A stretch of DNA of 37,630 nucleotides from Maribellus maritimus (GTDB taxonomy: Bacteria; Bacteroidota; Bacteroidia; Bacteroidales; Prolixibacteraceae), in the NCBI RefSeq assembly GCF_022267315.1, contig NZ_JAIKLE010000049.1:1-37630 (forward strand), in the 5' to 3' direction. Shown in pieces: positions 1 to 7,717 of this stretch (its first letter is position 1; every line of letters begins with the position of its first letter). The position numbers were made by a program, and so were the translations under genes. The notes under the pieces are model-generated. The model did not search any database. It was not told the DNA's origin and saw only the letters and a list, made by a program, of their open reading frames with translations.

Positions 1-269
1 AAACACCGAGCTTCGAACTGGCTCATTCCCGTTATCAAAACTATTTTTTAAAAATCAATAATCAAAATAAACTCCACTTTAATAGGGGAATTCTGGCCAA
101 CGAACTTGAAATTCCATATGCAACCATTGCACTCAGTACCGATTATGATTGCTGGAAAACCGATGAAGCTCCGGTTACCTGGGAAGAAGTACTAAAAGTA
201 TTTAACCAGAATGTAAAAAATGTAATCAGCTTAATCACCAAAACAATTTCATCGTTTCAGCCATTATAA
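1..269 (+). CDS. MTAP-like purine nucleoside phosphorylase, C-terminal part (5' end outside window)
   Basis: The first complete codon begins at base 3 and the frame runs 88 codons to a TAA at 267-269. The translation ends with ELEIPYATIALSTDYDCW and then a helix-rich tail, matching the C-terminus of S-methyl-5'-thioadenosine phosphorylases. These enzymes cleave MTA with phosphate to adenine and methylthioribose-1-phosphate in methionine salvage. In the family, the two aspartates of the DYD motif contact the 6-amino group of the purine, so an adenine-type substrate is likely. The part before GILANELE is divergent: a PSFE stretch resembles the family PRFxT motif, but the usual NMT motif is not seen. 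A diverged paralogue or sequence damage near bases 50-90 is therefore possible. Neither of the other forward frames restores the motif. Confidence 0.72.
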   Translation, partial: TPSFELAHSRYQNYFLKINNQNKLHFNRGILANELEIPYATIALSTDYDCWKTDEAPVTWEEVLKVFNQNVKNVISLITKTISSFQPL

Positions 270-446
270 AATAGCTTTCAGATACTGCTACTTTTTATAG
301 CAAAACATGCTGCTGAACATAAAATTATATAATAATTTGGCATAAATGTTGCTTGTTTAAAAATACTGTTTTGAAGCTATGAATTTCATTAACCGTTCAG
401 TTAGTTCTATATAATTCAGCCATCACGCTTCGTTGGCTAAATTCCC

Positions 447-478
447 AGCGGTATCAGAGAGATACCGCTTTTTCTTTT
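447..478 (+). terminator. Rho-independent terminator upstream of the sulfatase gene
   Basis: A perfect 9-bp stem (AGCGGTATC/GATACCGCT) with a 5-base loop is followed by TTTTCTTTT. It lies about 180 bases after the phosphorylase stop and 62 bases before the sulfatase start. It may end a long 3' UTR or a small RNA made from 270-446. The 270-540 gap otherwise holds no ORF or convincing promoter. Confidence 0.75.
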
Positions 479-540
479 ATATAAGTAGGTAATATGAATT
501 TCAGATTCTATCTTTAAATCAAATTTGAACCAACTAAAAC

Positions 541-1974
541 ATGAACAAATCAGCGTACTTAATCTTTTTTCTTTTTACAGCCTTTGTTCTCGGGTGTAAT
601 CCCGAAAAGCAGGAAAAACCTAACATTATTTTCGTTTTTGCCGATCAATGGCGTGCACAGGATTTAGGTTACATGGGAAATACCATTGTAAAAACACCAA
701 GCATAGACCGGCTGGCAGAGGAAAGCGTAGTATTTAAAAATGCCGTTTCGGGCTGCCCGGTTTGTTGCCCTTACCGCGCAAGTCTGTTAACCGGGCAATA
801 TCCCCTTACAAACGGCGTATTTTACAACGACAAACCACTTAATCCGGAAGCAAACACCATTGCAAAAATCTATAAAAAAGCGGGGTACGAAACCGGGTAC
901 ATTGGCAAATGGCATTTAAACGGCCACGAACCGGGAGAAGAAACTTTTGAAGCCCGTTTAAAATTTATACCTAAAGAAAGAAGGCAGGGATTTGATTTCT
1001 GGCAGGTGTTGGAATGTACGCACGACTACAACAATTCATTTTATTATGAAGATTCGCCCGAGCAATTAAAATGGGAGGGCTACGATGCCATTGCTCAAAC
1101 AAAATCTGCCATTGAATATATCAAAGAAAAATCAAAAGGAGAGAAACCATTTTTGCTCATGCTTTCATGGGGACCACCACACGCACCTTACCAAACTGCT
1201 CCGGAGAAATACCGGCAAATGTATTCTCCCGAAGATATTGATATTCGCCCCAATGTCCCTGAAGAACTCCGGGAAAAAGCGAAAAACGAGATTGCCGGAT
1301 ATTATGCACACATGACAGCACTTGACGATTGTTTAAAAGATCTACTTGTCGAAACGGAAAACAGCGGTATCAAAGAAAATACCATTTTTATTTTTACTTC
1401 TGACCATGGAGATATGCTTTATTCACATGGCAACGTAAAAAAACAGCAGCCATGGGATGAATCGCTGATGGTTCCATTTCTACTGAGATATCCTAAAAAA
1501 TTTGGCGACGGACAGAAGGTAATTGAAGCACCGGTAAACACGCCCGATATCTTACCTACTTTACTTGGATTGTCTGGTATTGAAATACCGGAAACAGTAG
1601 AAGGAAAGGATTATTCAAAAGTAATTTCAGGTGAGGAGAAAGCAGAAAGCGAATCAGTACTTATTCAATGTCCTGTTCCTTTTCATCAGTGGAATTATGC
1701 CAGAGGGGGAAGAGAATACCGGGGTGTTCGAACGGAACAGTTTACCTATGTTCGCGATTTAAATGGCCCATGGTTATTGTACGACAACATTTTAGACCCC
1801 TATCAAATGAATAACCTGCTGGGTTTGGATGAATACAAATTTATTGAGTCGGATTTGGATGAACAATTACAGGACTGGCTTACAAAAACAAACGACCAGT
1901 TTTTACCCGGAAATGAGTATATGAAAAAATGGAATTACTACTGGGACAGAAATGACAGCATACAGACACAATAA
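541..1974 (+). CDS. Cys-type sulfatase (alkaline-phosphatase superfamily), predicted lipoprotein
   Basis: This enzyme hydrolyses a sulfate ester; the substrate cannot be told from sequence. A signal peptide ends in a lipobox (FVLGC, Cys19), so it is probably anchored in the periplasm or outer membrane. The metal-binding pair Asp35-Gln36 sits in FVFADQW. The maturation signature is C75-C-P-Y-R79, in which Cys75 would be converted to formylglycine by an anSME-type enzyme encoded elsewhere. Asp288-His289 in SDHGD are further metal ligands, and His296 follows. At 477 residues it has the normal length of the S1 sulfatase family. It stands alone between two terminators, with no glycoside hydrolase or SusCD partner beside it, unlike most sulfatases in polysaccharide loci. 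The neighbours therefore give no substrate clue. Confidence 0.93.
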   Translation: MNKSAYLIFFLFTAFVLGCNPEKQEKPNIIFVFADQWRAQDLGYMGNTIVKTPSIDRLAEESVVFKNAVSGCPVCCPYRASLLTGQYPLTNGVFYNDKPLNPEANTIAKIYKKAGYETGYIGKWHLNGHEPGEETFEARLKFIPKERRQGFDFWQVLECTHDYNNSFYYEDSPEQLKWEGYDAIAQTKSAIEYIKEKSKGEKPFLLMLSWGPPHAPYQTAPEKYRQMYSPEDIDIRPNVPEELREKAKNEIAGYYAHMTALDDCLKDLLVETENSGIKENTIFIFTSDHGDMLYSHGNVKKQQPWDESLMVPFLLRYPKKFGDGQKVIEAPVNTPDILPTLLGLSGIEIPETVEGKDYSKVISGEEKAESESVLIQCPVPFHQWNYARGGREYRGVRTEQFTYVRDLNGPWLLYDNILDPYQMNNLLGLDEYKFIESDLDEQLQDWLTKTNDQFLPGNEYMKKWNYYWDRNDSIQTQ

Positions 1975-1975
1975 A

Positions 1976-2012
1976 AAAAGTCACTCAAATTAAAAACTAT
2001 TGAATGACTTTT
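1976..2012. terminator. Bidirectional terminator between convergent sulfatase and aldo/keto reductase genes
   Basis: AAAAGTCACTCAA and TTGAATGACTTTT form a 13-position stem with one mismatch and an 11-base loop. A-rich and T-rich flanks allow termination in both directions. It begins two bases after the sulfatase stop and ends 19 bases before the 3' end of the opposing gene. Confidence 0.75.
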
Positions 2013-2030
2013 AATAAAAAATGAGATATC

Positions 2031-2981
2031 TTAAGCGTGCATAAAAACCGGTTTTGTTTCTTTTGCCAGTGCCAATAATCTCTTTGTTTCATTATCTGTT
2101 ATTGGCACATATCCATTCATAAATTCCAATGCTTTCAAAAACAATGTATTTTTACCGGGAGGCACTGCAGCGGTTATATTTTTTGAAAGAGTATACTTTA
2201 ACGCCATTCTCATTACTTCTTCATCCTGAATGGGCTTATACCAAACATTCTTAAATACTTTTTCCTCCCCTTCACCCAATCGGGTCAATGCCATTGCTTT
2301 TAAAGCCAATATTCCCATGCCACGTTTTTCTGCTTCTTCAAAAACCTGAGGACCAAAGTTTCCGGCATTCCAGCAGGCAAAATTTATCGGAAATAAAATT
2401 GAATCAAAATCAAAATTTTTCATTGCCAGCATTGCAGCATCTACCGAGTGAGCAGAAAAACCAAGATGTTTTACTTTTCCCTCTTTTTTGGCTTTCACAA
2501 ATGTCTCCATCGCACCATTTGCACCAAATACCTGCTCCACTTCTTCAACTGAACTTAACGCATGCAATTGATACAAATCAAAATGATCCGTTTCCAGTTT
2601 TCGCAACGAATCTTCCAATTCATTTTGCGCTCCCTTTGCTGTTCTATCGTGAGTTTTGCAGGCCAAAAAACAATTTTTGCGATAAGGTTTCAATGCCGGC
2701 CCCAGGCGTTCCTGTGCAGTTCCGTAACCCGGAGCGACATCATAATAGTTCACTCCCAATTCGTAAGCTTTTGCCACAAGCTCATTGGCAAAATCCTGTG
2801 GGTTATCGTTCAGCATTATTCCACCAAAACCAATGACCGAAAGTTTCTCTCCTGTTTTTCCCAATACCCGTTTTGGTAATTCATATGAGGCGGAAAAGTT
2901 TTTCCCAAAACTCCGGATTGCAGGAATAGTTAACGCCAAACTTCCAAGAGCGCTGTTTCTTATAAATTTTCTTCGTTTCAT
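2031..2981 (-). CDS. Tat-exported aldo/keto reductase
   Basis: An NAD(P)H-dependent (alpha/beta)8-barrel oxidoreductase of the AKR superfamily, probably acting on a sugar or other carbonyl in the periplasm. I start it at the ATG at 2981, giving 316 residues, because the protein then begins MKRRKFIRNS, a twin-arginine signal (Arg3-Arg4) followed by a hydrophobic stretch. The longer frame from 3020 adds only a polar leader. The catalytic tetrad is visible: Asp81 and Tyr86 in YYDVAPGYG, Lys109 in ACKTHD and His140 in LYQLH. The downstream end faces the sulfatase gene across a shared terminator. The substrate is unknown. It is a different subgroup from the second Tat-type reductase at 25622-26521. 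Confidence 0.88.
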   Translation of the reverse strand: MKRRKFIRNSALGSLALTIPAIRSFGKNFSASYELPKRVLGKTGEKLSVIGFGGIMLNDNPQDFANELVAKAYELGVNYYDVAPGYGTAQERLGPALKPYRKNCFLACKTHDRTAKGAQNELEDSLRKLETDHFDLYQLHALSSVEEVEQVFGANGAMETFVKAKKEGKVKHLGFSAHSVDAAMLAMKNFDFDSILFPINFACWNAGNFGPQVFEEAEKRGMGILALKAMALTRLGEGEEKVFKNVWYKPIQDEEVMRMALKYTLSKNITAAVPPGKNTLFLKALEFMNGYVPITDNETKRLLALAKETKPVFMHA

Positions 2982-3091
2982 TTTAGATGATTCTTTAGGT
3001 TTATCAATGTTGATTTCCACTAAGTTAGCAAAATTCTTATTAAATCTGAAACTGTCATTAAACAGTGAAATATGTCAGCAGATACAATTAC

Positions 3092-3116
3092 AAAAAAGCC
3101 GGAATATCTTCCGGCT
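3092..3116 (-). terminator. Rho-independent terminator of the dodecin-like gene
   Basis: Read on the minus strand, AGCCGGAA, a 4-base loop and TTCCGGCT form an 8-bp stem with a T run directly after it. It lies 14 bases downstream of the stop codon at 3130. Confidence 0.85.
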
Positions 3117-3129
3117 CTGCAAACTTTCC

Positions 3130-3339
3130 CTATCCTTCATATTTAAAGGACACTTTTAGTTTTGTTCGGTAATACTTAATTTTTCCTTCATGAATATGCA
3201 TATCCATTTGTACCACTTCTGCAATTCTAAGGTCGCGTAAAGATTCGGAAGCCAGTGCTATCGCGTTCTGTGCTGCCTTTTCCCACGATTCAGAACTACT
3301 TCCGACCAATTCAATTACTTTATAAACACTGTCTGTCAT
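3130..3339 (-). CDS. Dodecin-family small protein
   Basis: The family forms dodecameric shells that bind flavins (FMN, riboflavin, lumichrome) in the cytoplasm. I start at the ATG at 3339, giving 69 residues, the usual family length; the longer frame to 3387 adds a hydrophobic leader not expected in a dodecin. Recognisable features are the opening VYKVIELVG strand, a helix ESWEKAAQNAI, and the closing strands with KIKYYRTKLKVSFKYE. Flavin-binding dodecins carry a Trp in a DWFEV-like segment that stacks on the isoalloxazine ring. Here the matching segment is LRIAEV, with Ile39 in place of that Trp, so ligand binding may differ. The gene is divergent from a flavin-dependent nitroreductase and has its own terminator. 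Confidence 0.88.
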   Translation of the reverse strand: MTDSVYKVIELVGSSSESWEKAAQNAIALASESLRDLRIAEVVQMDMHIHEGKIKYYRTKLKVSFKYEG

Positions 3340-3460
3340 AAGATTTAATTTTAAGATGAATAATTCAAAAAATAACCGGGATTTCAATTTCTGCTATTGT
3401 GCTCTTTTACGATTGTTTTATTTGAGGGTTTGGAAAGAAGGGATATTTTTAAAAATAGCT

Positions 3461-3468
3461 TAATTTTG
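3461..3468 (+). promoter_or_regulatory. Candidate -7 box for the nitroreductase gene
   Basis: TAATTTTG fits the Bacteroidota -7 consensus TAnnTTTG and lies 20 bases before the start codon. No good -33 TTTG is seen at the usual spacing, so this is a partial match only. Confidence 0.4.
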
Positions 3469-3487
3469 TTCGTTTAAACAGAAAAAA

Positions 3488-4033
3488 ATGGACTTTCGGG
3501 AATTGGTTAATCTACGGCAAAGCGTTCGGAAATACAGCGACAAGCCTGTTGAAAAACAAAAAATAGAACAATTGATTGAGGCAGTACACATCGCTCCCTC
3601 GGCATGTAACTCGCAACCATGGAAGCTAATTATTGTTGACAATCCGGAGCTCAAGAATAAAGTAGCCAAAGCCACATTCAGTAAAGCCATTTCATTTAAT
3701 AAGTTTACAGTTGAGGCGCCGGTTATAGCTGTTTTGGTAATTGAAAAAGCAAAATTGATTGCTCAACTTGGAGGGAAAGTAAAAAATCAGGAATACGCAC
3801 AATACGATATCGGTATCGCTGCCGACCATTTTTGCTTGCAAGCCGCAGAACTGGAATTGGGAACCTGCATTTTGGGTTGGTTCGACGAAAAGAAAATCAA
3901 AAAACTACTCAACATCCCCAAAAAAAGAAAAGTAGGGTTGGTAATTACTTTGGGATACCCGCCTAAAGACTACAAACTGCGCAAAAAAATCCGCAAACCT
4001 GTTGAGCAGATTTGCGGGTTCAATACCTATTGA
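3488..4033 (+). CDS. Nitroreductase-family FMN oxidoreductase
   Basis: A 181-residue flavoenzyme of the nitroreductase superfamily, using NAD(P)H to reduce nitro groups, quinones or similar acceptors; the physiological substrate is unknown. The N-terminal LRQSVRKYSDKPV segment is the FMN-phosphate binding motif. APSACNSQPWKLIIV is the second family hallmark. DIGIAADHFCLQAAELELGTCILGWF forms the dimer and flavin helix. The length is that of the short nitroreductase subfamily. A TAnnTTTG box lies just upstream. The last 50 bases of the coding region also hold a strong minus-strand terminator for the convergent gene, whose stop codon is only 8 bases away. Confidence 0.9.
   Translation: MDFRELVNLRQSVRKYSDKPVEKQKIEQLIEAVHIAPSACNSQPWKLIIVDNPELKNKVAKATFSKAISFNKFTVEAPVIAVLVIEKAKLIAQLGGKVKNQEYAQYDIGIAADHFCLQAAELELGTCILGWFDEKKIKKLLNIPKKRKVGLVITLGYPPKDYKLRKKIRKPVEQICGFNTY
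3983..4017 (-). terminator. Minus-strand terminator embedded in the nitroreductase coding region
   Basis: On the minus strand, CCGCAAATCTG, a CTCAA loop and CAGGTTTGCGG form an 11-bp stem with one T-G wobble, followed by ATTTTTTT. It sits 24 bases past the TIM-barrel gene stop at 4041. It falls inside the 3' end of the opposing nitroreductase gene. Confidence 0.8.
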
Positions 4034-4040
4034 TTATTTA

Positions 4041-4958
4041 TCAGGCGAGGAACTGTTTTAAATAATTCCGGGCAGTAAGTATGGCACTTTGAATATCTTC
4101 CTCAGATCCTTCAAAAGCTTTGTCTTCTACCTCTATACAAACCGGGCCGCGATATTTTACAGAGGTAAGTGCCGAGAAAAAGCCCCGCCAGTCTACATCT
4201 CCCAAACCCGGTATTTTTGGAGAATGATAATCAAGCGGGTAGGCCATTATTCCAACTTCGTTTAATTTATCACGAAATACTTTTACATCTTTTAAATGAA
4301 TGTGGAAAAGCTTGTCACTAAAATCGTAAATGGGTTTTACCTCGTCCATTTGCATCCAAACCAAATGCGAAGGATCGTAATTCAACCCAAAATTGGGGCT
4401 CGGAATTATTTCAAACATTTTTTTCCAAATGGCTGGAGTAGTTGCCAGGTTTTTACCTCCGGGCCATTCATCGCGGGTAAACAACATCGGGCAGTTTTCG
4501 ATTCCTACTTTTACATGGTTCTCTTCCGCTACCTTAATTACTGCCGGCCACACTTCTGCAAACTTATCCAGATTTTCCTCTACACTTTTCTGCGGATCGC
4601 GGCCAACAAATGTATTCACAACCGGAATACCCAATTTAGCCGCAGTGCAAATTACCTTTTTAATGTGTTCAATATAAACATCAGCCTGGTTTTTATCAGC
4701 ATCCAGTGGATTGGGATAGTAGCCCAAGCCAGAAATATAAACGTTATTCTTTTCCAAAACTGACTTTATTTCCGCTGCTTTTTCATCGTCAGTGTCATCA
4801 ACATTTATGTGTGTAACACCAGCATAACGGCGTTCTGCTTTCCCTTTTGGCCAACACATAATTTCCACACATTTAAATTGATTGTGAGAGGCAAATTCTA
4901 TTACTTCTTCAAAACTTCTTTCAGCAAGAATGGCGCTAACAAATCCTAAATCTAACAT
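4041..4958 (-). CDS. Sugar phosphate isomerase/epimerase (xylose-isomerase-like TIM barrel)
   Basis: A 305-residue AP-endonuclease-family-2 type TIM barrel, a fold used by sugar isomerases and epimerases with a divalent metal. Candidate ligands and catalytic residues are Glu154 (VGIENCP), Asp195 and His198 (NYDPSH), His219/His221 (FHIHLKD) and Glu266 (CIEVED). There is no signal peptide, so it should be cytoplasmic. Its start (MLDLGFVSA) is the only reasonable one. The specific substrate cannot be assigned; inositol, rare sugars and hydroxypyruvate are all possible in this superfamily. It is monocistronic, and the nearest upstream gene on the same strand ends about 150 bases away. Confidence 0.85.
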   Translation of the reverse strand: MLDLGFVSAILAERSFEEVIEFASHNQFKCVEIMCWPKGKAERRYAGVTHINVDDTDDEKAAEIKSVLEKNNVYISGLGYYPNPLDADKNQADVYIEHIKKVICTAAKLGIPVVNTFVGRDPQKSVEENLDKFAEVWPAVIKVAEENHVKVGIENCPMLFTRDEWPGGKNLATTPAIWKKMFEIIPSPNFGLNYDPSHLVWMQMDEVKPIYDFSDKLFHIHLKDVKVFRDKLNEVGIMAYPLDYHSPKIPGLGDVDWRGFFSALTSVKYRGPVCIEVEDKAFEGSEEDIQSAILTARNYLKQFLA

Positions 4959-5109
4959 ATTTTAAAAGGTTTACTGGTTTAAAAATCTGATTCTAAAATT
5001 ACAGCTTTTGCTCAGATCTGTAAAACAAATCCTATTTTTGATAAAATGTTTTGAATCACAATCATCCCCAGATGAGAACAATCAAACACCAAAATACCTG
5101 ACAATTGGT

Positions 5110-6426
5110 CTATTCAGATTTATCTTCAAAAACCCAGATCCCTGAATCAGGATTTTTTTCCATAAAAGTATCTCTGGCAAGAACAGCTTCTCTTTCAGTT
5201 GGATAAGCAGCGATTGCAACAATAAAAAAGTTTCCTCTTTTTCCCAGAAGAAATGGCTCATAGCCTTCAGCATCAAATTGTTCCATAAATTTATCCACGT
5301 TTTCCTGTTCTTTGAAACTCCCGCCAACCAGGTAAAATTTTGACTCGCCTGTATCGGCAACCTCGGTAGGAACGCTCTCTGTTAATGATGAATCCACTGA
5401 ATCCACCAGTTTTTCTTGTGTTGAATCTTTTACAGCGGTATCCAACGGCGGCACACTTTCCTCCAATTGCGAAGTATTTTCAGCTGTGTCTTCCTGAAGA
5501 ACAATTTTATAGGATTTATCAGGGAAAAGTTTATCCTTGCTAAGGTAGAGTCCGGCTCCGATCAACGGAACAAAAATCAACAAAAACCACAACCAGCTTC
5601 GCTTTTTTCGTTTTTCTTCCGGCTGATCTTCCAAAACCAATTCCTCTTCTGCTTCCGGCTCAGCCTCCTCAATCTTTTCCTTTTCTATTGTCTCATCTAC
5701 CTTTTGATCTTGGGCAACAGTTTCAACATCCGGAGGATTCTGGTCTGTCGCTTCTTCTCTATTTTCTGCGAATTCATTTTCATCCGATTCATCAGGCTCC
5801 GTAAAAGTCGATTCTATTTCTTTTTCTTCAACTTCTTCTCCGGCAATAACTGGGTCGACTGTTTTTTCATCTTCCGTTTCCGACTCATCAATCGATTCTT
5901 CGTCATCACTCCCTACTATTTTATTTTGTTCCGAAACATCAGATTCAACTTTCCTCTCTTCTTCCTCCTGAATTTCAGCAGTTTCAGAAGCATACACTAT
6001 TTCAGCTTCTTCTTCCTCTTCAAAAAATATCGATTCCAAACCAAATGAATCCAACAGCAGATTTTCGTGAATAGCGGCTTCAAAATCTATCTCATCCCGT
6101 TCATTTCTCAAAAGATATCCAATTTCCTCAAGAACTATCTTTTCACCTTTATCCAGCTGGTAAATAATATTTTCGCGCTCTTTTTCAATTATTCGAAGGG
6201 CATCGAAATGCGAAACCGACTGTTTTTTTGAGACATAACCAACCAGCAAACCGTCGTTATTCCTAACATTCTGATTAAAAACTATTTCCTTCGACGGAGG
6301 AACAATTTCACCGGTCTCCCTGTTAATCTCTGCTGGTTTATAATTCGAAATAAACGCCCCGAAACCAGGAATGATAACCGTTTCATTATCAAGTAAAAGT
6401 TCGTACAAAAAAGGTCCTAAATTCAC
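5110..6426 (-). CDS. HU-like DNA-binding domain / SPOR domain membrane protein
   Basis: A 438-residue bitopic protein. Residues 1 to about 130 resemble the bacterial HU-CCDC81 domains, with an N-terminal VIIPGFGAFISNY motif and an FNQNVRNNDGLL strand. Residues 135-270 are a very acidic, low-complexity linker. After a KRKKR stop-transfer signal, residues 278-296 form one transmembrane helix. Residues 361-436 look like a SPOR domain (YLVGGSFKEQENVDKF), a fold that binds denuded peptidoglycan glycan strands at division sites. The HU part should be cytoplasmic and the SPOR part periplasmic. The start codon appears to be GTG at 6426: no in-frame ATG lies between it and the next upstream stop, and the family begins here. 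The gene is divergent from galE. Confidence 0.85.
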   Translation of the reverse strand: MNLGPFLYELLLDNETVIIPGFGAFISNYKPAEINRETGEIVPPSKEIVFNQNVRNNDGLLVGYVSKKQSVSHFDALRIIEKERENIIYQLDKGEKIVLEEIGYLLRNERDEIDFEAAIHENLLLDSFGLESIFFEEEEEAEIVYASETAEIQEEEERKVESDVSEQNKIVGSDDEESIDESETEDEKTVDPVIAGEEVEEKEIESTFTEPDESDENEFAENREEATDQNPPDVETVAQDQKVDETIEKEKIEEAEPEAEEELVLEDQPEEKRKKRSWLWFLLIFVPLIGAGLYLSKDKLFPDKSYKIVLQEDTAENTSQLEESVPPLDTAVKDSTQEKLVDSVDSSLTESVPTEVADTGESKFYLVGGSFKEQENVDKFMEQFDAEGYEPFLLGKRGNFFIVAIAAYPTEREAVLARDTFMEKNPDSGIWVFEDKSE

Positions 6427-6524
6427 TTCTATTTGTTTTGGATTGTAAAATTATACAAAACATTTCAGTTGAAATTAAAAAAGCAAAATTAAGTTTCTAT
6501 AAACCTCCTTTCTTCCCCATAAAA

Positions 6525-6559
6525 TTTGCCTCAAGAGTGTAATTTATTTCCTATTTTTG
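6525..6559 (+). promoter_or_regulatory. Candidate promoter of galE
   Basis: TATTTTTG at 6552-6559 fits the Bacteroidota -7 box and lies 19 bases before the galE ATG. A TTTG at 6525-6528 could be the -33 element, but the 23-base spacing is longer than the usual 19-21. Confidence 0.45.
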
Positions 6560-6578
6560 TTCTTCAAATATTTTACAA

Positions 6579-7607
6579 ATGGCACAAAAAATTTTAGTTA
6601 CCGGCGGCACCGGTTATATCGGCTCACACACAGTTGTTGAACTCCAAAATGCAGGTTTCGAGGTCATTATTGTTGATGATCTTTCAAATTCGGGAATTGA
6701 TGTTTTAGATAATATCGAAAAAATTACAGGTAAAAAACCTCAATTTGAAGAGTTTAATCTTGCAGACACTCAAAAAACCGACGATTTTTTTAATAAAAAT
6801 CAAAATATCGATGCAATTATCCATTTTGCAGCATCAAAAGCAGTTGGGGAGTCGGTACAAATCCCGTTACACTATTACAGAAACAATTTGGTATCGCTGA
6901 TTAATATTCTGGATTGCCAGTTAAAATATAAGATTCCAAATATTGTTTTTTCATCGTCGTGTACGGTTTACGGACAGCCCGATGTCTTACCGGTAACAGA
7001 GCAAACACCAAGAAAAGATGCTGAATCGCCATACGGAAATACCAAACGGGTAAATGAAGATATTTTACGCGATTCGATTGCCGCCTATCCGCAGCTAAAA
7101 GGTATTGCGTTGCGCTATTTTAACCCAATTGGTGCTCACCCGTCGGCATTAATTGGTGAACTTCCTTTGGGAGTTCCTCAAAACCTTGTGCCGTTTATCA
7201 CGCAGTCGGCAGCCGGGCTTCGCGATGAACTGAAAGTCTTTGGCTACGATTACGATACAACTGACGGCTCAGCTGTTCGCGACTACATCAATATTGTTGA
7301 CCTCGCAAAAGCGCATGTTGTAGCTATTGAACGTTTATTAAAAGAAAAAAACAAAGCCAATTATGAGGTTTTCAATCTTGGAACAGGTGAAGGATTATCA
7401 GTTCTTCAGGTAGTAAAAGGTTTTGAAAAAGCAACAGGAATAAAGCTGAATTATAAAATTGTCGACCGCCGTGCCGGGGACGTAGAAAAAATTTGGGCCG
7501 ATACTACTTACGCAAATGATGAACTTGGCTGGAAGGCAGAAAAAGGCTTGGAAGAAACACTACTTTCGGCCTGGAACTGGGAAAAACGAGTACGGGGAAT
7601 CAAATAA
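6579..7607 (+). CDS. galE: UDP-glucose 4-epimerase
   Basis: An extended short-chain dehydrogenase that interconverts UDP-glucose and UDP-galactose (or their N-acetyl forms) with bound NAD. The 342-residue length is typical. The Rossmann motif GGTGYIGSH lies at residues 9-17, the active-site segment FSSSCTVYG at 124-132, and the catalytic pair Tyr152/Lys156 in SPYGNTK. The sequence ALRYFNPIGAHPSA is a GalE signature. It is followed by a terminator at 7645-7682, so it is probably transcribed separately from rfbB despite the related role in surface-sugar supply. A -7 box lies 19 bases upstream. Confidence 0.95.
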   Translation: MAQKILVTGGTGYIGSHTVVELQNAGFEVIIVDDLSNSGIDVLDNIEKITGKKPQFEEFNLADTQKTDDFFNKNQNIDAIIHFAASKAVGESVQIPLHYYRNNLVSLINILDCQLKYKIPNIVFSSSCTVYGQPDVLPVTEQTPRKDAESPYGNTKRVNEDILRDSIAAYPQLKGIALRYFNPIGAHPSALIGELPLGVPQNLVPFITQSAAGLRDELKVFGYDYDTTDGSAVRDYINIVDLAKAHVVAIERLLKEKNKANYEVFNLGTGEGLSVLQVVKGFEKATGIKLNYKIVDRRAGDVEKIWADTTYANDELGWKAEKGLEETLLSAWNWEKRVRGIK

Positions 7608-7644
7608 ACATTTTTAAAATACAAGTATTTAGCATAAATTAGGT

Positions 7645-7682
7645 GAGGTTTCTCCGTTTTGGAAAAACCTCTTATTTTATTT
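7645..7682 (+). terminator. galE terminator
   Basis: GAGGTTTCTCC and GGAAAAACCTC form an 11-position stem with one mismatch around a GTTTT loop, followed by TTATTTTATTT. It lies inside the longest possible rfbB frame (from 7643), which argues for the inner rfbB start at 7718. Confidence 0.75.
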
Positions 7683-7717
7683 GGCTATTTTTAAATAAAT
7701 TTAAATACCCTTTACGA

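Noticed and set aside
2288..2836. 182-codon plus-strand ORF opposite the first aldo/keto reductase
   Set aside because: The minus strand has all four catalytic residues of a known family; the plus frame has no recognisable feature.
3429..3468. Full TTTG/TAnnTTTG promoter for the nitroreductase
   Set aside because: The only nearby TTTG (3429-3432) is 28 bases from the -7 box, too far; only the -7 box is kept.
5467..6048. 193-codon plus-strand ORF rich in Phe, Ile and Leu
   Set aside because: It is antisense to the acidic low-complexity linker of the HU/SPOR protein; GAA/GAG codons read backwards give Phe, Leu and Ser. It has no signal or family pattern.
7643..7717. 25-codon N-terminal extension of rfbB
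   Set aside because: It covers the galE terminator and precedes the canonical MKNILVTGGAGFIG start.
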